Shown here: positions 59,085 through 64,000 of the stretch, piece after piece | Numbering within the stretch: position 1 is the stretch's first letter | Layout: every line of letters starts with the position of its first letter | Assembly (NCBI GenBank): GCA_945887855.1 | Contig: CAMCZP010000005.1 | Location: forward strand, 21,510 to 85,509 | From: Leptospira interrogans serovar Manilae | GTDB taxonomy: Bacteria > Spirochaetota > Leptospiria > Leptospirales > Leptospiraceae | Reading direction: 5' to 3' | DNA: 64,000 nucleotides | Notes under the pieces: generated by a model | The model's database searches: none | Told to the model about the DNA's origin: nothing | Seen by the model: only the letters and a program-made list of their open reading frames with translations | Made by a program: the position numbers and the translations under genes

Positions 59085-59771
59085 TTAAAAGTACCTTTTT
59101 AAGATCTCCATACCCCTCTCTTTGTAAACCATATCTTCCTGCTTGTGCTCAGGTTTACAATCTTTGTCTATCATCCATTCCAACTCTTTTTTGGCTTTTT
59201 CTCTGTTTCCTATATCTATATAAAGTTCGGCAAGATATAGTCGATTATTGAAAAACTCCGGAGCAATTTCTACAGCCTTTTCTAAATGATGAAGTGCTTT
59301 TGTTTTATTTCCCACAGAAATTGGCCAACCGGGTGCCATATGATACAATCTACCCAGAGCTCGATGTGGACCTGCAAAGAAAAATTTCTCATTTTCTTTG
59401 AGGACAATCTCATAACTCTTCTTCATGGGATCAACAGATGCTAAAGATGCCATCATCCCCCTGCACAATCCCAAACTACCCACATTGGAAGCATACCAAT
59501 AATTCCCATAGATTGCCCTGGGATTGAGAGTGACCGCTTCCTTCCCAAAGTTTACTCCATGTTCATAGTATACTTCTTGTTTGCCTGGATCATTCACTTC
59601 TAACAATCCTTTGTAAAAATATGCACTGGAAAGTTTTCCATTGATAATATCTTCATTTGGGTATGTTGATTTTAAATTCATCAATTGGTTTATAGCTATA
59701 TCTAAATTTCCAGGAGTTTCTCTTAAATCTAAGTGCTGGCTGATCTCTCTGAGTAAATCTTTAGTAAACAT
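59085..59771 (-). CDS. TPR-repeat protein, TatT-like
   Basis: A 228-residue soluble protein with TPR-type helical pairs. The C-terminal stretch RALGRLYHMAPGWPISVGNK with KALHHLEKAVEIAPEFFNN and RLYLAELYIDIGNREKAKKE resembles the T component of TRAP-associated (TatT) proteins of spirochaetes, which trimerise with the P-type binding protein. No TRAP transporter gene is nearby and no lipobox is seen, so this is only a family resemblance. Confidence 0.6.
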   Translation of the reverse strand: MFTKDLLREISQHLDLRETPGNLDIAINQLMNLKSTYPNEDIINGKLSSAYFYKGLLEVNDPGKQEVYYEHGVNFGKEAVTLNPRAIYGNYWYASNVGSLGLCRGMMASLASVDPMKKSYEIVLKENEKFFFAGPHRALGRLYHMAPGWPISVGNKTKALHHLEKAVEIAPEFFNNRLYLAELYIDIGNREKAKKELEWMIDKDCKPEHKQEDMVYKERGMEILKRYF

Positions 59772-59780
59772 AAACCGTCC

Positions 59781-62294
59781 TTATCTTAAAAGGTTTAAAT
59801 GCGATGGCTTAGAAATTGGATGTTTATCTACTTTCCATATATCTTTAGCATATTCCAAAATGGTTCTGTCACTGGTAAATTTTCCAATTCTAGCTACATT
59901 CAATATAGATTTCCTAACCCATGTATCTCGGTTCATAAAATCATCCGATATCCTCTTTTGGATGCTTGAATATGATTCATAATCTGCAAGAAGCATATAT
60001 ACATCGTCATACAATAAGTTATCATGAATTGGCATAAACAGATCTTTATTTCCATTTGAAAAAAATCCTTCCCGAATCAAAGTAAAGATCCTTTGGAGTT
60101 CCTCGCTCTTATGCAATTCACCTGAAGGATGATAACCATTTTTTTTCCATTCTTGAACTTCTGGAGTTTTTAAGCCAAAAATATAGATATTCTCTTCTCC
60201 AACCTCTTCCATGATTTCCACATTTGCACCATCTAGAGTTCCAACAGTAAGAGCTCCATTGAGTGCAAATTTCATATTACCGGTACCGCTTGCCTCTGTA
60301 CCGGCTGTAGAAATTTGCTCGCTGAGGTCACTTGCTGGAAAAATCTTTTCAGCAAGTGATACGCGATAATTTGGTAAGAATACGACCTTAATTCTATCAT
60401 TTACATTTTTATCATTATTGATTACATCTCCAACAGCAGTGATAAACTTAATGATTATTTTAGCCATATAATAACCCGGAGCTGCTTTTCCACCAAAAAT
60501 AAAAGTTCTAGGTACTACATCTAAAGCAGGATTTTGTTGTATTCGGGTATATATCCCTACCACATGGAGTATATTTAGTAGTTGCCTTTTGTACTCATGA
60601 AATCTTTTTATTTGAACATCAAAAAGTGAATTTGGATCTACAATCACTCCCGATGTGCTTTTTATTATATCAGCAAGGTATATTTTATTTTCTTTTTTTA
60701 TTCTGTGCCAATCTTCTCTAAAGCTTGAGTCTTCGGTGAATTTTTCTAGATTTTTTAATTGATTTAAATCTTCAACAAACCCAGCTCCTATTTTAGAATT
60801 TATCAAAGAAGTTAATTTAGGATTTGCTTTGATTAAAAATCTGCGATGTGTAATACCATTTGTTTTATTATTAAATTTTTCTGGAAATAATTTATAAAAT
60901 GATGGGAATACCAAAGATTTTAAAAGTTCTGTATGGAGTGCAGCAACTCCATTTATACTATGGCTTCCTATAATAGAAAGATTTGCCATACGTACTTTTT
61001 TATCATCCCCTTCGAGTATGATTGACATTTGAGATATATCATGCTCTGTAATGCCTGGAACATTCCTAATTTCTTCTATGAATCTTCTGTTTATTTCATA
61101 AATAATTTGCATATGCCTAGGAAGTAAATGTTCAATTAAAGATACATTCCAGGTCTCTAATGCTTCCGGTAAAACCGTATGGTTTGTATAGGCAAATACT
61201 CCCTTGCACAATGCCCAGGCTTCATCCCATTCTAAATGCTCTAAGTCCACAAGAATATGCATTAGCTCTGGTATTGATATACTTGGATGTGTGTCGTTTA
61301 ATTGAATTGCTACTTTGTTAGGGAGTTCGGTGAAAGTTTTTTGGTCTCTTTTGAATCGATGGATAATATCTTGGAGAGCAGCGGATGCCATCAGATACTG
61401 TTGCTTTAAACGAAGGATTTTTCCCTGCTCTGTTTTGTCATTTGGATACAGGACTTTGGATATATTCTCTGATTTCTGTTTATCTTCTACTGCCTTTAGA
61501 TAATCCCCGTGATTGAAATAATCGAAATTAAACTCTTCAGAAGAACGTGCAGACCAAAGCCTTAGGTTGTTTGTGGTGGTGGTATTGTAACCCGGTACGG
61601 GGTAATCATACGCTACTGCGAGTACGGATTCATTGGGAATCCAAACTGCGTTTATCCTTCCCGTTGGGCTTACCCTATTTTCAACCCTACCATAAAAATA
61701 AATTGGATAGATAACTTCTACTCTATGCAACTCCCATGGGTTTCCCTCGGACAGCCAATGATCAGGTTTTTCCACCTGGTAACCACCTTCTATCATCTGG
61801 TTGAAGATTCCATATTCATATCTCAAACCATAACCAAATCCCGGTATTTCCAGAGTAGAGAGAGAGTCCATAAAACAAGCTGCCAATCTTCCCAAACCAC
61901 CATTTCCCAAACCAGCGTCGTGTTCGTGTTCTTCTATTTTAGAGATATCATAGCCAAAAGTTTGAACGGCATCTTTCATAATATCAAAGATCCCGAGGTT
62001 CAATATAGAATTGGTAAGGGTTCTACCCAATAAAAATTCTAAGGAGAGATAGTAAACACGCTTAGGATTGTTATTTCGGTATGTCTCCTGTGTATCATTG
62101 AATCTATCAATAATTAGATCCCTCACGGCATAGCTAACAGCTTTGTAAATATCTTCTTCAGTAGTATTATTTTTATGTTTTCCCAGAGTATATTCCAGGT
62201 GGTGGGCGATTTTATTTTGCATAATATCCTGACTGATCTGCCTATCAGCAGCCAGCAGTGCCCAAAGTTTGTCATGTGAGTTATCACGAACCAT
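59781..62294 (-). CDS. glgP: Glycogen/maltodextrin phosphorylase
   Basis: An 837-residue PLP enzyme releasing glucose-1-phosphate from alpha-1,4-glucans. It shows AGLGNGGLGRLAACFMDS, QLNDTHPSISIPELMHIL, NGITHRRFL and the PLP lysine in ASGTGNMKFALNGAL with TVGTLDGANVEI. The length matches GlgP. AGGAGAG lies five bases upstream of the ATG, and an inverted repeat precedes it (62306-62332). Confidence 0.96.
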   Translation of the reverse strand: MVRDNSHDKLWALLAADRQISQDIMQNKIAHHLEYTLGKHKNNTTEEDIYKAVSYAVRDLIIDRFNDTQETYRNNNPKRVYYLSLEFLLGRTLTNSILNLGIFDIMKDAVQTFGYDISKIEEHEHDAGLGNGGLGRLAACFMDSLSTLEIPGFGYGLRYEYGIFNQMIEGGYQVEKPDHWLSEGNPWELHRVEVIYPIYFYGRVENRVSPTGRINAVWIPNESVLAVAYDYPVPGYNTTTTNNLRLWSARSSEEFNFDYFNHGDYLKAVEDKQKSENISKVLYPNDKTEQGKILRLKQQYLMASAALQDIIHRFKRDQKTFTELPNKVAIQLNDTHPSISIPELMHILVDLEHLEWDEAWALCKGVFAYTNHTVLPEALETWNVSLIEHLLPRHMQIIYEINRRFIEEIRNVPGITEHDISQMSIILEGDDKKVRMANLSIIGSHSINGVAALHTELLKSLVFPSFYKLFPEKFNNKTNGITHRRFLIKANPKLTSLINSKIGAGFVEDLNQLKNLEKFTEDSSFREDWHRIKKENKIYLADIIKSTSGVIVDPNSLFDVQIKRFHEYKRQLLNILHVVGIYTRIQQNPALDVVPRTFIFGGKAAPGYYMAKIIIKFITAVGDVINNDKNVNDRIKVVFLPNYRVSLAEKIFPASDLSEQISTAGTEASGTGNMKFALNGALTVGTLDGANVEIMEEVGEENIYIFGLKTPEVQEWKKNGYHPSGELHKSEELQRIFTLIREGFFSNGNKDLFMPIHDNLLYDDVYMLLADYESYSSIQKRISDDFMNRDTWVRKSILNVARIGKFTSDRTILEYAKDIWKVDKHPISKPSHLNLLR

Positions 62295-62305
62295 TTTTAC
62301 TCTCC

Positions 62306-62332
62306 TATCCAGTTTGATAAAAATACTGGATA
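62306..62332 (-). promoter_or_regulatory. Inverted repeat in the glgP 5' leader
   Basis: Perfect 8-bp arms (62306-62313 and 62325-62332; TATCCAGT and ACTGGATA) with an 11-base loop, 12 bases from the glgP ATG and directly adjoining its Shine-Dalgarno sequence. This could be an operator or an mRNA hairpin controlling ribosome access. No regulator is identified. Confidence 0.4.
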
Positions 62333-62439
62333 ACCCGAAGTTTGGGCAACTGAAATTTCTTGTCTAGAGGTTTTATTGAAAAAAAATATAAAAAATATTT
62401 CTATCTATTCTAAATCAAAAAATATTCTTTTATATTAAA

Positions 62440-62535
62440 ATGATAAGATTTCCAAATCCTAATCACAAACGGGTGGATTTAGGAATTTACGAATTGACCT
62501 CATCCATTGAGAGGTACAATATGAGTTATGGCTAA
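62440..62535 (+). CDS. Possible small ORF (31 aa) coupled to next gene
   Basis: The frame MIRFPNPNHKRVDLG continues to ERYNMSYG and its TAA overlaps the ATG of the next gene (ATGGCTAA). The base composition is less AT-rich than the flanks. There is no Shine-Dalgarno sequence. It may be a leader peptide or a chance frame. Confidence 0.3.
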   Translation: MIRFPNPNHKRVDLGIYELTSSIERYNMSYG

Positions 62536-62716
62536 GATTATTTTATTATTTTTAATGTCTTACTTTGTTATTAAAATTATTAGAATATTTCTAAAAGTAA
62601 GGGTAGTTCGATATGATAATTTTGATTCTTTTAAGGGCCTTCAAAAGGAAATAGATATAACAGATAAAGTAAAAATTGTTCCCCTAGATGATGAGAAAAA
62701 CTCTAGAGAAAACTAG
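62528..62716 (+). CDS. Small membrane protein (62 aa)
   Basis: One N-terminal membrane helix (KIILLFLMSYFVIKIIRIFL) and a charged cytoplasmic tail ending VKIVPLDDEKNSREN. No family recognised. It overlaps the 31-residue frame and is followed 23 bases later by the lipoprotein gene, so they are probably cotranscribed. Confidence 0.55.
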   Translation: MAKIILLFLMSYFVIKIIRIFLKVRVVRYDNFDSFKGLQKEIDITDKVKIVPLDDEKNSREN

Positions 62717-62739
62717 ATTTTTTCCGATACTAAATAATA

Positions 62740-63258
62740 ATGAAATCTTCCATTCTCCGAACCATTTCCCTACTTTTTCTGCTCTTTTTTATTAGTTCCT
62801 GCTTTGAAGAATCAGGTGAATTTGGATTTGCAGTGACCCAAGATGATGGAAAAACAGACTTGGAGCTGGATCTCGAAAAAGTCAATGAGTACAAAATGAT
62901 GAAAGAAAAGATCATTTTCTCCCCAAAAGATACAATCCATTATGTATTTAAATTCCCACTTAATCCTTTGGCTACCTATAGTTCCAAGGATGAATTCAGT
63001 GTGAGTCTGGAAAAAGAATCCCTTGGATTTGTAGAAATTGATTTAAAAAAGAAGTTTATGAATACGGATAGCAATGTTTTACAAGATAAATTTAAGAACT
63101 TAGACATAGGGCACTATGTCATGAAAATATCTTTTGAGGGAGAAATCATAGACAGTGTTTACTTTGATGTGGTTCCGGTAGAGGGATACTCATTAAACAA
63201 TGCTGAATCCAATTCCATTGAAAATGAAAAAGATGAGTTGATTCGTTATAGTAGGTAA
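62740..63258 (+). CDS. Putative lipoprotein
   Basis: A 172-residue protein with a hydrophobic signal and lipobox LLFFISSC near residue 21, so probably lipid-anchored in the envelope. The mature part reads like a single beta-sandwich (HYVFKFPLNPLATYSSKDEF, GHYVMKISFEGEIIDSVYFD). No recognised domain. Clusters of charged residues (DLELDLEKVNEYKMMKEK) are seen near the N-terminus. Confidence 0.7.
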   Translation: MKSSILRTISLLFLLFFISSCFEESGEFGFAVTQDDGKTDLELDLEKVNEYKMMKEKIIFSPKDTIHYVFKFPLNPLATYSSKDEFSVSLEKESLGFVEIDLKKKFMNTDSNVLQDKFKNLDIGHYVMKISFEGEIIDSVYFDVVPVEGYSLNNAESNSIENEKDELIRYSR

Positions 63259-63349
63259 AAATGAAATCATAGGAATAGTAAATTTTTATAGAAAGAAATT
63301 GTTCTAAAATTTCAATTTTAATACTCAGATTTCCAATGAAATTTAAAAT

Positions 63350-63370
63350 GAATCAATTAATCATTGATTC
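63350..63370 (+). terminator. Candidate terminator after the lipoprotein gene
   Basis: Perfect 8-bp arms (GAATCAAT 63350-63357, ATTGATTC 63363-63370) with a five-base loop, 92 bases past the lipoprotein stop; AAAATGAA and TTCATTTT add an alternative outer stem. No long T run follows, so it may be factor-dependent or regulatory. Confidence 0.35.
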
Positions 63371-63392
63371 AAATTCATTTTGATAGATAACT

Positions 63393-63436
63393 GACCGTGA
63401 GACTTTTTGCCCTGCAAAAAGCCCCTCGGAGCGGTC
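63393..63436. other. Compact structured element in the 63259-63593 gene-free stretch
   Basis: The 335-base gene-free stretch holds the hairpin at 63350 and this element. An inner perfect stem (CTTTTTGC 63403-63410, GCAAAAAG 63414-63421, three-base loop) is nested in an outer stem (GACCGTGAG 63393-63401 with CTCG and CGGTC up to 63436, three bases bulged). It is GC-richer than its surroundings. It matches no riboswitch I know. It could be an RNA, a terminator or a protein site. The rest of the stretch shows nothing. Confidence 0.4.
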
Positions 63437-63593
63437 TAGATCCTATGCGAAAATGCATTTACCCAGATTTCTGATTAGAAATTTGCGTAATATCATCTAA
63501 CTTCAGTAAAACCTTAGACGTGTATTTTCTGTTTCTCTAAATATATGCTTGTAAAATTTTTAGAATCTTCGACACTTTAGATGAGGTTAGGCT

Positions 63594-64000
63594 ATGAAAA
63601 CAGAGACTGTAAAAATGCTCAAAGTATTTTACGACGGTGGTTGTGTTGTCTGTAACCATGAAATTGATTTTTATAAAAAAAGAGATACATCTAATAAAAT
63701 AGATTGGGTGGATATAAATGCAGTGGGCTTTGATGCAAACCTTTTTGGATTGCATCCTATGAAAGTGAGAGAAAGATTTCATAGTATTACCCGGGAGGGA
63801 GAAATTTTAGATGGTGTAGAATCATTTAAAACCATTTGGAATGTTCTGGGTATTTTTAAACCCATGATATTTTTTGCTGAAACCAAAGTAACCAGAAAGC
63901 TAATGGATCTGGGATACATTGTATTTACAAAGGTTCGTCCATATCTTCCCAGAAAAAAAGCGGAAGACTGCGGGGATGCCTGTGTGGTCGATTATTCCAA
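63594..64000 (+). CDS. Partial: DCC-family thiol-disulfide oxidoreductase-like protein (DUF393)
   Basis: The gene runs off the right edge; 135 residues are visible. The DUF393 signature is VFYDGGCVVCNHEIDFYKKR, with the CxxC pair near residues 17-20, then WVDINAVGFD, and ILDGVESFKTIWNVLG. The family is thioredoxin-like, with poorly known function. GAGG (63583-63586) lies seven bases upstream of the ATG. Confidence 0.88.
   Translation, partial: MKTETVKMLKVFYDGGCVVCNHEIDFYKKRDTSNKIDWVDINAVGFDANLFGLHPMKVRERFHSITREGEILDGVESFKTIWNVLGIFKPMIFFAETKVTRKLMDLGYIVFTKVRPYLPRKKAEDCGDACVVDYS

Overview
The window is AT-rich (by eye about one third G+C), densely coding chromosomal DNA from a double-membrane spirochaete, most like Leptospiraceae. 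The grounds are: a flagellar hook/rod set (flgE, flgD, fliK-like, flgB, flgC, fliE); a dcw cluster whose MurE carries the DNPR motif of meso-diaminopimelate ligases, whereas Treponema and Borrelia use ornithine; LPS genes (O-antigen ligase, WaaE-type glycosyltransferase); type II secretion genes; a PduO-type cobalamin adenosyltransferase; many cyclase, FecR and HD-GYP signalling proteins; and a tRNA-Ile/tRNA-Ala pair with no rRNA around it. The species is inferred, not shown. No insertion sequence, prophage, CRISPR array or rRNA gene was seen.

Layout. 1-2342 (-): GT-C-type membrane glycosyltransferase, a 42-residue ORF and the start of a DUF5939-like cyclase-type protein. 2611-3784 (+): STAS protein and J-domain protein. 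3773-7541 (-): dedA, aminotransferase, murI, purM. 7731-11057 (+): folC, a ribbon-helix-helix protein, cheR, ddl. 11060-13042 (-): GAF/HD-GYP regulator. 13232-16956 (-): fliK, flgD, flgE, ending in a hairpin terminator. 17077-18343 (+): flgB, flgC, fliE. 18463-27125 (+): Cys-rich lipoprotein, rsmH, ftsL, murE, mraY, ftsW, murG, murC. 27179-27348 (+): tRNA-Ile and tRNA-Ala. 27444-30402 (+): aromatic-proline repeat protein with MlaE and MlaF. 30405-35484 (-): cysK, POT transporter, cobalamin adenosyltransferase, lytic transglycosylase. 35534-43875: repeat protein, O-antigen ligase (-), glycosyltransferase, FliG-C-like protein, ABC ATPase, VWA-like/FHA protein, SET protein and a PgsA-like gene lacking any ATG, GTG or TTG start. 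43857-49426 (-): tRNA-Leu, IPT-like protein, FecR/repeat protein, sensor adenylate cyclase. 49496-58987 (-): response regulator, HEAT protein, type II secretion gspJ-K-L-M-N, GH18 protein, Sua5. 59085-62294 (-): TPR/TatT-like protein and glycogen phosphorylase. 62440-64000 (+): small membrane protein, lipoprotein, structured intergenic element, partial DCC-family gene.

Most genes serve the cell envelope: peptidoglycan synthesis (ddl, murI, dcw cluster) and turnover (SLT), LPS assembly, Mla-type lipid transport, type II secretion and flagellar assembly. Regulators are threaded among them. Packing is very tight: many neighbours overlap by 1-26 bases (ATGA or TAATG junctions), and TTG or GTG starts are common. 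The best leads for something undescribed are the PgsA-like gene with a probable AUU start, the aromatic-proline repeat protein beside mlaEF, the cyclase-FecR-IPT module sharing one repeat type, the FliG-C-like protein, the HD-GYP domain with a large insertion, and a hairpin element near 63.4 kb.
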